DNA from: Auricularia sp. M13
Taxonomy: Eukaryota; Basidiomycota; Agaricomycetes; Auriculariales; Auriculariaceae
Assembly (NCBI GenBank): GCA_037042915.1
Contig: CM073201.1
Location: 2,976,001-3,040,000 of the forward strand
Length of the DNA: 64,000 bases
Reading direction: 5' to 3'
Shown here: piece by piece, positions 9,089 through 20,716 of the stretch
Layout of the letters: the number at the start of each line of letters is the position of its first letter
Position numbering within the stretch: the first letter of the stretch is position 1
Program-made: the position numbers and the translations under genes
The notes under the pieces: generated by a model
Seen by the model: only the letters and a program-made list of their open reading frames with translations
Told to the model about the DNA's origin: nothing
The model's database searches: none

Positions 9089-10009
9089 GGCTGGCAGGCT
9101 GCAAAAATGCGAGAAATCTAACCGCCGATGGTTTGCAGTTTTCCAGCGCAAGATCTTATACGCCTCCCCGATAACGATCTACCACCTTACGACCCCTAAA
9201 CTGATTTACAGCCTGCGCAACAGACCTGTGGAATGATGAGCACGCTGTGTACACGGGAGTGAAGCGGCCTAAAAGATCCACATATCCCAAATGTTGGCAA
9301 GAAGTCCGGACTTTAGAGAATGCCACTACCTTGGGGTCCTCTGGGTGGCATGAGGGGTTCGAATCCATTCTCACCTCCATGACTGCTCTGAGTCCTGCTT
9401 TAGCATGGTCAATCGATACGACGAGGTCGCGTTAGAGCTGCCGAGGGTGATACGACTGTTTGACGCTGGCGATCCAGTCCGCTTGCAGTTTCAGCAAACC
9501 AATCACCGAGTAGAGGGGAAAAACTGGGTCTCCGAACAGACATCCACCCGCCCTCTATCGCCCATTGTTGATCTTTGCCGGCCTCTGGAAAGCGGAACCA
9601 TTTCTTCACACTATTGAGTGATCACAACTCTCACTCTAGTCCTTTGCCAAGCACAAATTGAAGCCTCTCGAACAACAACTCATGCTATGACTGCGCTTTC
9701 AAAGTGGCAACGAAGTGCACTCTCACCGTGTAATTTCATCTCGTCTGATCGCCCAGCCCAAACCTCGAGTTGCATGTCGAGCTTTGAAAACGAGTTAAAA
9801 GAACAATGAGCTTAGTACCGCCCTTGTGACGCTGACTGCCGGCTTTACCAGCATAACGTTGCTGCATGTTGAGTTCGGGTCCAGAATCGGAGGTTCGTCC
9901 TACGGAACGAGCCAACTGTTGCAAGTCGGCTGTGATCAACCACTCGAACGGCCATTCACGCATCGAGAGAATGGAGCAACCAAGAAAATTGGAATATATT
10001 CCCAGGGAC
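9089..10009. other. Intergenic; tRNA-Leu-like relic
   Basis: No protein gene seen. Around 9300-9378 there is a GGTTCGAATCC box, an ACTTTAGA anticodon-like stretch and a perfect ATGCCAC/GTGGCAT inverted repeat. No acceptor strand or D-arm pairs with it, so I do not call a tRNA. Confidence 0.4.
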
Positions 10010-12266
10010 TCACCCAAACACGCGCAGCAGCTCAGCAGCAGCAGCCGAGTCCTCACCCGCACTCTGTGCAACGCGCTCGAGGCCCTCCTTAGCCGCGCGC
10101 AGCTCTGCCTCGTCCGGCGGCGGCGCGCCAGACCGCCCATGAACGGGCGCCAGCGCGAACCGCGCCGCGTACATGGCGCTCTTCGCGTACTCGACCACCG
10201 GCCGGCCCTCACGCGCGCCGAGCTCCACCGCAGCACGGTGGTACGCCGCTGCATGAGCGCGCTCCTCGAGGAACTCGTACAGGCCTGCAATCTTCAGGTG
10301 CAGATATAGGTCGGATGGCGCGGCGCAGAGGATTGCGCGCCGATAACACATGATGGCTTCGCGCGGTCTGGGGGTCAGGTGAGAGGTGTTAGGACGGATG
10401 GAGGACTACGTACTTGTTGAGGTCCTGATAGCAAAGCCCCATCGCCTTCCATATCCGCACTTCGTACGGGCTCCAGAACCATGTCAATGCCTGCCCATCA
10501 TTTATGGAAAAGAGCTAACCCCAGAGCGGTAGCACGTTGGTAGTAGTGCAAGGAGTACTGGTGCATGTTGAGGAGTTCGTAAGCCTGTCCAAGGCCGTAC
10601 CACCCGCGAAAGTCTTTGCGGTTGACCTCTGCGAAGATAAATATCACAACCCGACATGAAAATGCGGTTCTCGTACCAACAGCACGGCGGTAGGCCTCTA
10701 TTGCGGCATGCGAGTTCTTCATCTCGAGGTACTCGTGACCCAGTAAGGTCCATGCTGACAGGTAGCTCGGATCCAGCTGTACGGCTCGTCGGAAATATTT
10801 GACGGCTTTTTCGTGCTCGGCGCGCAGGCTATAGTGGTTCCCTAAAAGACGTGCGTCACGAGGGTGCCGTCGGTGTCGCAGCGCAATCGCACGCACCGAC
10901 CAAATAGCACACTTCGGGCGAGTTCTTGTCCATCTTGAGGAAGTCGTGCGCGAGCTTGCTCAGCTTGATGCGTTTGTCCATGACGTACAGGATGTTGGTG
11001 TACACGTCGACGTTTTCCATCCGATACGGGTCCAGATTGAGCACCTTGTCGAAAACGCGTTCTGCGAGCTCGTAATCTGGCCGTCGTTGAAGGCCGAACA
11101 GGTATGTTAGGTTGCGGTGGCGGAACATACACGCGGCGACGCACCTCGCTGATGGTACGCTACAAGCGCCTTCTGGCTGAGCAAGTATAGGCTGTCTGGA
11201 AACGTAGCAATGAGCTCATCGACGAGCGCCATATCTGCGTCTACGGGCGACTGGAATTCCACTGCCAGACGAACGGTGAATATTCGCCTCATTACATGGT
11301 CCGGTAAAAGGTGTTGGGCGTCCTCGTACTGTTGGGAGCATTAAGCGGAAATTTTCGCCCCTGGATGCTCCACAGACCTCCTTGCGGTCGTTAAAACACG
11401 CGCAAAGCTGCAGCCAGGCAGCCCAGTTCCACGGGTACGCATTGACGGAGGTGATCAAAGCAGCAATGGCTTCCGATCGCCGCTTCGCGCGATACAGGAG
11501 CAGGCCTTTCCTGAAAGCGACCTGTCAGCCAGATCGGCAGAAGATAGGCGTGTTCAAATGAAATGCGTGGAGTGTGGGTGCCTTACAGGAACAGAAGGAA
11601 CGGGTCAGACGGCGTCCCGAGCCCGCTCAACAGAGAGAGCGCTGGATGGTTGACCGGGACTGGTGGCTGACTTCGACTGCCTAGCGGGTTGAGCCCAAAT
11701 AGCAAGGCTGGTGATGACGACGAGTGCTCACTGTCCAATGCATGCCATTCGTGCAGCGCCTGACGCTCAGAGGCCTGGATCCACGGGCGTCAGTACAATC
11801 TAATTAAATGGGAGCTTTCACGCCCGATTGACTTGCCAGATATTGGGAATAACATGCCAGAAAAAATGCCTTGGGACCCTTGCACTCCCGTAATTTGAAA
11901 GAGCAGCGGGCGAACTCTCTTGAGTCGAATAAACGTTGTGCCACAAGCAGCACGTCCTCATCGTCTTTGAATTCGTCCGTTTCCAAAATGGCCACGTCAG
12001 AGGCAGATGGAACAAGGCCGCCAAGTTGGAAGCTGTCCGAGTTTCGTGTACGTGCGGGCGTGGAGTGTTGAAACGTGGTGCTGACGCTGGGTACGGTGGC
12101 ACGCCGCTGTTCAGCAGGTAAAGCGAGCAAAAGCTCAGAAAGCCTGGCAGACTAATCAGGTGACACTTCCGTAATCCTAGTAATCATACCATTTAGCAGT
12201 TTCACCGAGTCTGCGATCAGAACAATCCTGAATAGCAGCCCGCAGCTGGCCGACATGAATGTTCAT
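10010..12266 (-). CDS. CDC23: Anaphase-promoting complex subunit Cdc23/APC8
   Basis: Scaffold subunit of the APC/C ubiquitin ligase that drives the exit from metaphase and mitosis. Ten exons (12266-12190, 12143-11822, 11774-11587, 11510-11378, 11328-11145, 11076-10897, 10841-10677, 10628-10520, 10470-10414, 10367-10010) give 590 residues with every phase closing. The N-terminal APC8 region starts [18 protein letters not shown] and includes [18 protein letters not shown] ladder of TPR repeats follows, including [59 protein letters not shown] and [20 protein letters not shown]. It ends in an alanine-rich tail. Length and order match fungal Cdc23. Introns are 46-76 bases, typical of the region. 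The gene looks intact. Confidence 0.93.
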
Positions 12267-13278
12267 CGCGAACCAGCGGGAGCAAATGGACGCGCAAACT
12301 CCGCCGAAGGCCCTTCCGCCGACGCGTCTCGTCATCACTCTGCTCAACGAGACTGGTCTCAGAGCGGGGATCTGTTGACCACTGGTCTCTCAGAGCTTTG
12401 CTCATGCTATACGTTACTTTGTCGTCTTCTGCGAATGATCAGAGCAAGGACGGCACAATTCAGTTTCTGTGTCATGTTGATAAAGCCGCATTTGGCCAGA
12501 GATAAAATAGGCGTCTAAGATATATGCCAACATGGCGAGGTTATGCAAGGGATAGCGGTTCAATATTTGCATAATTGACGCAGAAAACATTCTGTCGTTC
12601 CCTGAGCGCTGTCGTCGACTTGTCATCGTCAACAGTGCTGCCGAGAAGCTTGAACTCAGGGTGGCTTGCTTGTGTGCAAATGGACCCTAAATTACACCGC
12701 AGGCCACTCCTAATCCGTATGCATACGCAACACAACGGCCTCCTGCAACAGGCGGGCACTCTGAACTTGACTGAGACGACTCAGCATTCAACCGCATGTG
12801 AACAGAACTCGCTGCGATCGGAGCCCATAGGCTTAAACTCGTTCATTTGCCAGTCCTCCAGACCCGAGCAGGCAAGCAAGACTGACTGCTCGATGCCATC
12901 TTGCAGTAACCACGTGATAACTACGCGTCGCAAATGGTTCTCGCGTTGGTTGTCCCTTCTCTTGCGCTTAAATTTAGTCGTTATCAAAGGCTCCATTCCT
13001 GTGTTTGCGAGGCTCAAGCACCAGGCTATTAGCACTATCGCTACAGTAGGGTATGACGAGGACCGAACCAATTCCCAAGCCCACTGACCGACATGAGGCG
13101 GACTGATATAAAGCGCGAGGATGCAAACGTGACAAGAACAAGTGAACAGCGTCTGCCTGCACTGAGAATGCCGGGCGTATTGATAGGGACGATACGCGCG
13201 GGTGTGGGATATTTCTAGGTGGGGCGAGGTATCTAGTAGGGCACGAGGGTGAATGTCTGTACACTGGGTCAGAGAGGT
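12267..13278. other. Intergenic, about 1 kb, no gene seen
   Basis: Upstream of CDC23 and downstream of the secreted-protein gene on the same strand. Open frames here lack splice-consistent continuations or family motifs. Confidence 0.4.
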
Positions 13279-14579
13279 TCAGAATACAGTAGATATGCCA
13301 CGTACGACAGGTGTGGCTTTGCCGAACTCAGCCGTGAAGGCTGCAAGGTCCCCGACGGCAATGAAGACGTTGTCCTCTGGGTAGTAGGCCAGCTTGGTCT
13401 TGGCGGGGGCTAGGATGGAAGGATGAGACGTGTTCCCGAGGGATGAGACAAACGATCCTCACAGCCATCGGTGTTGATCCTGGAGTGACTGTGTAAGACG
13501 CAGGAAGCTGAAAATGCACCATTCTCACGCACCATTCGGCGGTGACCTTGCGCGTCAGCGCGTTGTAATGCCAGATAGCGGATTCGACTGCCTCAACCTG
13601 GCTCGTGGCATCAGTGAAAGCATTGTCGGCCTTTGTTGGCGGGGCGAGCGGCGCAGCTAGATCGACAGTCAGTCCGTCGCCGATCGCGGTGAAACGCCAC
13701 ACGCACTGGATGAGGTCCCGCCAATGTACAGGTAGCTGTGATGCAAGTCCGTGAGAAACGCACGAAGGGAGGTCATCTGCACCCACCTGGAGCTTCCGGA
13801 CAGGAGGTCCTCGCTGCCACTGGCAAAACCCGAAATGGCACCGACAGATGCGAAGACTTTGTCCCCGTTCTGCAAGGCAGCGTATGCGTGAGAAAAACCG
13901 CGAAAATACGGCGCTTGTATCACGCACCTTCTGCTTGATTTCGACGGGGCCGGTCTCACCCCACCACTTGACGCCGTTGATAGAGACCTTAAGCGCATCA
14001 CTGTGCTTGATCACGGCGCCGTATCTGACGATCGTGAATTATGAGACGTGGTAATGGGAGCCTGAGTGCGCCACATACTCGCCAAAGATCTGGTATTGCT
14101 TCCCAATATAACCGACGAACTTGCCGGTGCGGGAGTCGGTGGCGACGATGTAGCCGGAGACGCTGTCAGGGTCCTCAAGTTAGGAACGCAACCGCCGTAG
14201 CAGTAATTTCCGAAAGACACTTACGAATGGCCGGGCGCGCTGGACGGCGACGGTTTCGGGTGATTATGACGCGCCTCTGCCAGACAAGACTAATAGTCAG
14301 CTCGTTGTATTTTGCCGTAGGGAACGAGAGAAAATACGGACCAACAGTGGGTGTCCCCCGGCGGACGGAGCGCGGAGGAAGAGGAGGGAGCCCCTGGGCG
14401 AGGCGCTTGGCGTTCGTTACACGCTCCAGTGCAATGTTATCGCGGCTGGTGTGCACCCGCGCGCTCGCGGGGCGTGCTCTGACGAGTTCGGCTGGTGGCT
14501 GGATGCCTTTTGCTACCGCCGCGAGCGGGGTGGCTGCGAGCGCAACAATCGTAACGAGAAGGGACGAAAGGTTGACCAT
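13279..14579 (-). CDS. Secreted protein of unknown function (basidiomycete-type)
   Basis: Nine exons between the ATG at 14579 and the TGA at 13279, about 284 residues. The start MVNLSSLLVTIVALAATPLA gives a clear signal peptide. A basic processing-like segment, TNAKRLAQGLPPLPPRSVRR, follows, and then a domain with SGYIVATDSRTGKFVGYIGK, ISGFASGSEDLLSG and AVESAIWHYNALTRKVTAEW and the end FGKATPVV. I recognise this layout (signal peptide, RLAQGLPPLPP linker, beta-rich domain with repeated aromatic motifs) from uncharacterised secreted proteins of mushroom-forming fungi and cannot give it a function. Very small exons occur: 29 bases (13735-13707) and 17 bases (13479-13463). The first donor is uncertain (GTCCGT at 14341 is the one that keeps phase). 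Two-residue errors around that junction are possible. Confidence 0.78.
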
Positions 14580-15755
14580 GGCTATGGAAAAGTGGTTCGA
14601 AAGGAGTGGACGATGCTCGAAGAGCTCGAATGAGGCGCAGATGGAGGTGAGAGGCAAGCCGCGACAGGAAAAATGCGTACGCGAGGGCAGCGCCGATAGC
14701 TGACACGGCCGCTTGACAACATCAAATCAGCAGTTGGCGCCTCGCGGGGCTCGGCCTACCGCATGGCGCGGAGGGCACGTCATACAGCGTAAAGGTGAGA
14801 GCTACGGGACCCGAGTCGGTTCATCCTGCATTTCGTGCGCGTCCTCTGCGTGCTGAGAACGCCTTACAGTTCGTTGTAACACTTCCAACTCAGGCCGCTG
14901 TCAGCTCAGAAATGACATTTTCTGTCAGCGTTAGCACAAAGAAGCATTGTCATGGCTCCGCCGGATTCATAGCAACGGCTATTTCTGGAGCGGTGCTTCT
15001 GATCAATTGGTGATGCATGCATACACACACATCCGAGGGGAACAATGTTATTCGAATAACATATATTCGAGACTGGTTCGTGACAGAAAACTGTGTCCCA
15101 CATGCGGCGATAAGTTGGAATTGAGTGGCAAATCGAGCCGACCCAACCACGTGCGTCTGACGCAACCTAAAGGCGGGATTGGCGTCGCGAGAGTGGAAAC
15201 TCTGCCTCAACAGGGCAGCAGAGACCATACGTAGAAGCTGCATGAAACTTCCGACATACCCAATCTCCTCTCAATTGCATGGTCCAGGGTTTCTCGTCGT
15301 CAGAGTTCCTTCCGCCCACATTCCGGTTGGGTCAAACGACGGGTCCCATACCGGCAGAGAGATTATGCAGGCAGTATTGCAAAGTTTTTGGGGCTGTCTG
15401 AAAACGTAATGAGACCTTTGGGCATGTGGAACGACAGAAATGGGCAAGTTTCTGACCGGGTCCTGCCAGGGAGGTAGAGCGCCGTTGGAGCAGACTTGTA
15501 AAGGCCATACGATCCACCTATTCTGGTTGAATAAGGGTGTCTGGCAAGGCAGAACCTCTCTTTCTAATGCGGTAGAACATAGCCGGTGAATATTGTACAT
15601 ATTCATCATGAAGCCGGATAGAATACTAGTACCATCCAGAAGAGCCTGACGCGTTCAATTGGACGAGACTGCAGCCGTAACCTGGCGCGAACAAACATGT
15701 ACCGGTAGTCTTCAAGCGCGCGCTGGTTTCCGGATTCCGCGGTCGCACTCGCAGC
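14580..15755. other. Intergenic, divergent, about 1.2 kb
   Basis: Between the minus-strand secreted-protein gene and SSP-1 on the plus strand. No gene found; the last part holds the SSP-1 promoter elements. Confidence 0.4.
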
Positions 15756-15783
15756 TACGTCAGAGATGAATTTTGGTATAAAA
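15756..15783 (+). promoter_or_regulatory. TACGTCA element plus TATA box of SSP-1
   Basis: TACGTCA at 15756-15762 and TATAAAA at 15777-15783, 14 bases apart, with the ATG at 15840. The same pair in the same order precedes the other three SSP paralogues. TACGTCA is a CRE/ATF-type bZIP half-palindrome; binding here is inferred. Confidence 0.6.
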
Positions 15784-15839
15784 CGATTCACATTTTGGCT
15801 GTTTTGAAGCAGCATCTCAGCCTTTCCCAGAGCATCGGA

Positions 15840-16600
15840 ATGAAGTTCGCCTACATCGCTTCTGCCCTCCTCGCCCTCGTTCCATTCACCGTCGGTTCTC
15901 CCGCCGCGGCCGAGGTTGTCAAGCGTCAGGACACCTCAGACATCATGAGCATCCTTCAGACCTTCCACGCCTCTACTCAGCATGTTCTCCCTCAGATCAG
16001 TGGGTAGCGGCGTCCTGCGCTGAACTCAAGTCTTATGCTCGGCTCTTAGCCACCTTTACCAAGAACGGCAATGCGACCATGGCGAACGTGAAGCCGTATG
16101 TCCTCGCTCCCCGCGATTCTTCTCAGGACTCACAATCCACTTAGCCTCGTCAATAAGCTCACCCAGGCTGCCAACACTGCCGCGAGCTCCCTCAAAGGTC
16201 TTCAGGGCGACGCCCGCCTTGCGAAGCGCCAGGACTTCACGAAAATTGCAGACCTAATGGCTACCATTGTGACGGTCCGGAGATTTCTTCCGAATGCTGA
16301 GCAATGAACTCACTTACGCCTCTGTCCAGGACGTTACAGTTACGCTCGTCGGCCTCGTCGCCGCTTTGGGTGGCGTTCCAGTGATCGGTGGCTTGTTCGC
16401 TGGCTTGGATGTTGCGCTGGCTGCAGTACTCGTCGAGCTGGAAACCCTTCTATCTGGTGTCCTTGCCCTCGTTGCCACTCTGTAAGTGCATGATCGTCTT
16501 GCTTGGATTTCCTGCTAACGCTGCCAAAAGCCTCGTCGACGTGGTTGCTTTGCTTAATGCGCTGGCTTTCGGCCTTGTCCTTGCCGCGCTTGGTCTATAG
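15840..16600 (+). CDS. Small secreted hydrophobic protein, paralogue 1 (SSP-1)
   Basis: Five exons (15840-15999, 16050-16095, 16145-16274, 16330-16481, 16531-16600), 185 residues. A signal peptide (MKFAYIASALLALVPFTVG) and a possible KR cleavage site are followed by ILQTFHASTQHVLPQI, a helix LVNKLTQAANTAASSLKGL, and DVTVTLVGLVAALGG. A long hydrophobic helical region and the end LAFGLVLAALGL complete it. There are no cysteines, unlike hydrophobins. Three further copies in this window (48765-49578, 59343-60093, 60583-61327) share the exon layout and each block. I do not recognise a named family; amphipathic surface-active or membrane-associated behaviour is an inference from composition. The start is fixed by the signal peptide and a TATA box 57 bases upstream. 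Confidence 0.85.
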
Positions 16601-16753
16601 AGCCCTGCATTGAACAATAGTCGCCGCTGAATGGACAGAGCCACGCGACCGAATTGTTTGAATCCTGAACTTTGTTCGAATATAATTACTTTGCCATAAC
16701 CACTCGATCTGAATCAAGGATAAAGCTGTGGAAAATAAGTTCCAGCCAAGGAA

Positions 16754-18937
16754 TTATTTGGCGCGACGCACTTTCCCGGGATTGAACAGGTTGTCCGGGT
16801 CAATGGTACGCTTTATGGTCTTCATTAGTTCGACAGTCTCAGCTCCGAGCTCGTCGACGAGATACTGTTTCTTATCAGTTCCAACACCGTGTTCGCCTGT
16901 GCCTGTAGTGTCCGTTGGTCCCAATGTTATGACGCAACGACCTGGACTGAGCGTACAAGTGCCTCCGAGCGCGAGAGCGCGTTTAACCATCCTGTGCTCG
17001 GCAGCATGTGCTGCTGCTTCCTGTTCGGGTGTGCGGTAGAGTATGAGGGCATGAAAGTTTCCTGAAGATTCTGCCTGAGCACGATGGAGAACAAATCAGG
17101 CGGCGGGTAGCTTACCATCTCCAACGTGTCCAACTATAGGACCGACAATACCGTGGGCCGTGAAATCCGCTTTTGTCTCCAGTACAAACTGGGGAAGGCG
17201 CGAGACGGGAACACAGATATCCGTGCCCAGTCCGCGCGCACCGGGCATTAACGAGTAGTTCGAAAAATAGGCGTTCTTACGATCCGCCCACAAAGCGTCT
17301 GCTTCTTCGGCCGTTTTTGCGAGGGTGAAATGTGTGCCTGACTGATCGAGGCATGTCTTGCGAACCGTTTCGAGGATGGCTGGCGTGGGACTCTGTATTT
17401 TGAGGAAGAGCGCGTCCGCGTTATCGTACTTCCGTGCAGCTCCTCCTGCGAGGTTGATGGAATGCATTGCGACCGCATCGAGCAGTTCGGCGCATTCTTC
17501 AGGGTCACCGAATCAGCAGAGGTATATGGAGAATGACCGTACGTACGCAATGGGACGCCCTTGTTTAGGAGGGTGATAACTGTCTGCACAGCGCGCCCAA
17601 CATCGGGAAACTGGACGGTGGCCACTGTGGTAGGCACGACGGGCGCGAGCCTCAACGTCACTACGGCGACATGAGTGCAAGTCAATGTCTAAAAGGCCAA
17701 CCGTACCTTCCGTTATAATGCCCAGTGTGCCTTCCTGGGCGAATTAACGCCCCCGCACTAGGCTTTCAATTGAAACGATGACACACCGCGCCTATGAACA
17801 ATTTCGTCAGATCAAATCCTGCCGACGACTTCCTCGCTCGGCTTCGCGTCTTGATGATTTTACCAGAGGGCAATACCACAGTCTACAATAGTGTCAGGCA
17901 CTGTAACAGGCAATTCAAGATACGCACGACGTTTAGAATCCATTCGCTCCTTGCTGTACCATAACGGACTGCATTTGCTGATGCCAACGTCAGCGAGGAG
18001 TGGCATACTGCGGCTTTAGCGCGGCGCCTCACTTCCAGAGCATCCCGTAGAAATGAGACCACCGATACTCGCTCCTGGTCCAGGATCAAGCTGCGAAGCG
18101 GTTGGAGCTACCGTCCCATGACACAGACAGAGCTCACGGGAAAGAAAAGAGGTATGCCTGAAACTTTTTCAGCAATGTGAAAGCAGGAGATAAGACATGT
18201 CTCACCGAGGTCCCGCAAATGGTTATTGATCTCGTTCCAGCTTGTCCCCGGTTGACATACGATGTCCGAGTCAGCCTCTGCAAAGTTCATTAGCCTCCTG
18301 GCAACGGCTTTTGCTCAGCGACTACCATTTATTGAGAGTATACGGTCCATTCCAGACAGGTCGACACATATTCCCGGTGTATCAGGCTGGGACCGTCCAT
18401 TACGAAGCACATCTAGCAATCCAGAAAAATACGTACAATGGGGTTTGCCTGACCAGCGAGACTCGTACCAGAACCATGGGCGAGCAGCGGGATGCGGAAG
18501 CGCTTCGCGATGAGCACGACGCGTTGCACTTCTTCAGTTGATTTCGGCCGGACCACTATGCCATGGGCCATCGCAGACTTGGGCGCCTGGGAGCCCAGAG
18601 CAGACAAATCAGATGGTTCAGTCGAGACACAGCCTTCGCCGGGCAACGCGCGCCGCAACTCTTCGACCGCGGCCTGGAAGTCTTGTAACGACCCGTAGCC
18701 CTGCGCATGATGTGTCGATTGGGGTGTCGGTTGCCCAGATAGTACAGCAGAAAGACCAGAAGTTGCAGCTGCGCCGAGAACGAACCCAACGAGCACACCA
18801 ATAGCCTTCCCTGACTTGGCCTGCCCAGCTAGCGTTGCTCGGTTGCTTGTGCTGTAAGAGGTTCGGAAGACCGACGGCAGCTGGCGACGCAAGAAACCAC
18901 GTCCAAAACCTTTCAGAGCGACGCGAAGCAGCGTCAT
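16754..18937 (-). CDS. DLD1: D-lactate dehydrogenase (cytochrome c), mitochondrial
   Basis: FAD enzyme that oxidises D-lactate to pyruvate and passes electrons to cytochrome c at the inner membrane. Twelve exons and eleven introns give about 544 residues. The ATG is at 18937; upstream codons in frame lack an ATG. The N-terminus MTLLRVALKGFGRGFLRRQL is an arginine-rich mitochondrial presequence, followed by a hydrophobic anchor (GVLVGFVLGAAATSGL). The FAD_binding_4 domain carries PLLAHGSGTSLAG and GASIGGLISTGCSG. The C-terminal FAD-oxidase domain carries VGHVGDGNFH and GGTCTGEHGVG, both essential family motifs, and ends NLFNPGKVRRAK. Length is close to the usual 550-580. It is transcribed in the same direction as the arabinanase, 321 bases away. 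Confidence 0.92.
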
Positions 18938-19258
18938 CCAATCCGTCGTCGAAAATATCGAGAGCAAGCGGTCAGTGGATGGCCGATGCGGGACAAGAGG
19001 ACTCCCGGTTCAATCCGTCAAACACAGAGCGCTTGTGTAACTGCGAATTGCCGGCGCTTATTGAGATTCGTTGGGGAAATGAACGAGTCTGACTCGGAGA
19101 CCAGGTTATTGTGTAGCGATCTAGTCGAATCATAAGTAAGAGGACTCCGACAACCTGGTAGAACAGGCAAATCAGGCACGTGACCATCATGCGATATGCT
19201 CTCTGATCGCATTGCATGCGAGAGACTATTATACAGCAGAGGAAACTGGCGCAAGCAT
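18938..19258. other. Intergenic, tandem genes
   Basis: DLD1 promoter side and arabinanase 3' flank. No feature recognised. Confidence 0.4.
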
Positions 19259-20716
19259 TTACGCGACGACGGGCCATCCGCTCGAGAAGTTGAGACGGTT
19301 GATACCAAGCCAATTGCCCGAAGACGTGTAGTAATGGTAGACAAGGATCGGGCCATCCCCGTCCGTAAACACTGCAGTTCCGTCAGCATCATTGCCATTC
19401 CAACGATACAATGCTTACCGTCCTGCCCGCCTGGTCCATAAATCTGAGCGCATATCAGGATATTTTCTTTTGCCGCGCGGGAACCCGGATACTTACGCCA
19501 TCGTGGGTCTGCAGAACAAGCGTGCCGCCTCCCGCAGTGAGAGCCTTGCCACTTTGGTCAACGTATGGCCCGCCAATCCTTGGATATGTTCATGTTGGAT
19601 TGGAACGACAGCTCAGGGTAGGGCAACGCACGAAGAGGAGCGCCCGACACGAATATTGTATGTGCTTGACGTGCCCTTGCAGCAACTGTCCCACGAGGTG
19701 AAGAGATAGTAGTAATTACTGACATCATCGTAGTTGATTAGCACGCCTTCAGTGGAACTGAGAAATCTTGCATACCCGTTCTTGAAGATGGAGCTTGCCT
19801 CCAGCGCGGTGTTGCCGGGGCGAGCCGCGATGTTGGTGCTCGCCGTACTAGTCAGAAGGCCAGTTGACGGGTTCACTTTGTCGCTGAAATAGATGCCGCC
19901 CCAGAAACTACCCCACGAAAGATAGTGCTTGCCGTTCTCTGCGGGTCAAAATTGGCACCGAGGGCAAGAGGAGAACGCACGGCAATACTCACCAACCCAA
20001 AGGGCCGGATCGATAGCCTGTGAAGTCGTTCATAAAGATTCAAAGAGACGGAATGAGAGCTCACATTGTATGCAGCACCGGAAGAGGATGTTAACACGGC
20101 TCCATTGTTGGTCCAGCTACCTGTGAGGGGCGTGTTGGCATATGTGAATGGCGCATCAACAGCTGGCTTGAACGTACCAGGATTCCCGCTGGTGGATGTG
20201 GCAAGGAAGATAGCAGACTGCGAATTATGAGAACACGCTCAGACATAGATGAGTCCCCCAAGAATCATAAAACCTTTTGAGAACCAAAGCTGGAAGCTGC
20301 GTAATACAACTAGAAGTTCATCGCCGCCGCGTAAGTCAACGACCCTCTGCCAAACAAGTGGCGCAAGCTCACCCAGAACTTGGACCCGTCGTGGTAGCAA
20401 TCCGGGGCCCAGAGATTCCTGTAAAGCTCGTCAACAAGGAACCTATGATACTGTTGACATCGTACCCGTTGCTTTGACCAGTGTAAGTGTCCGTCCAGCT
20501 CGCGCCGTTAGGGAACACCCGACCGGCGAGCTTCCACGCCGTTCTGTCGGTGCTGGTGCGAATTTCGATGCCTGGTGCTGTAGAGAAGAGCCAGTAGGTA
20601 TTGCCGACTTTGCATATGCTCGGGTCGTGGACCGATGTGTCGCCTGTCACGACACCAGGCCCGACGACAGCAAATACGCGCGCAGTGAGCAGAGCCAAAG
20701 ACACCAGAAACTTCAT
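19259..20716 (-). CDS. Secreted endo-1,5-alpha-L-arabinanase, GH43
   Basis: Eleven exons, about 308 residues, reading from the ATG at 20716 to the TAA at 19261. The signal peptide is [16 protein letters not shown]. The five-bladed propeller family motifs are present: [18 protein letters not shown] with the general base D31, [60 protein letters not shown] with the catalytic glutamate in [14 protein letters not shown]-like TSWDSCCKG, and IYGPGGQD then GPILVYHYY. It cleaves alpha-1,5-arabinan side chains of pectin outside the cell. There is no carbohydrate-binding module. Ten introns in under 1.5 kb is high even for this locus. A TATA-like TATATAAC on the minus strand lies about 38 bases upstream of the ATG. 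It looks intact. Confidence 0.9.

Noticed and set aside
9270-9378. Functional tRNA gene
   Set aside because: T-stem has a mismatch, no matching 5' acceptor strand and no downstream T-run.
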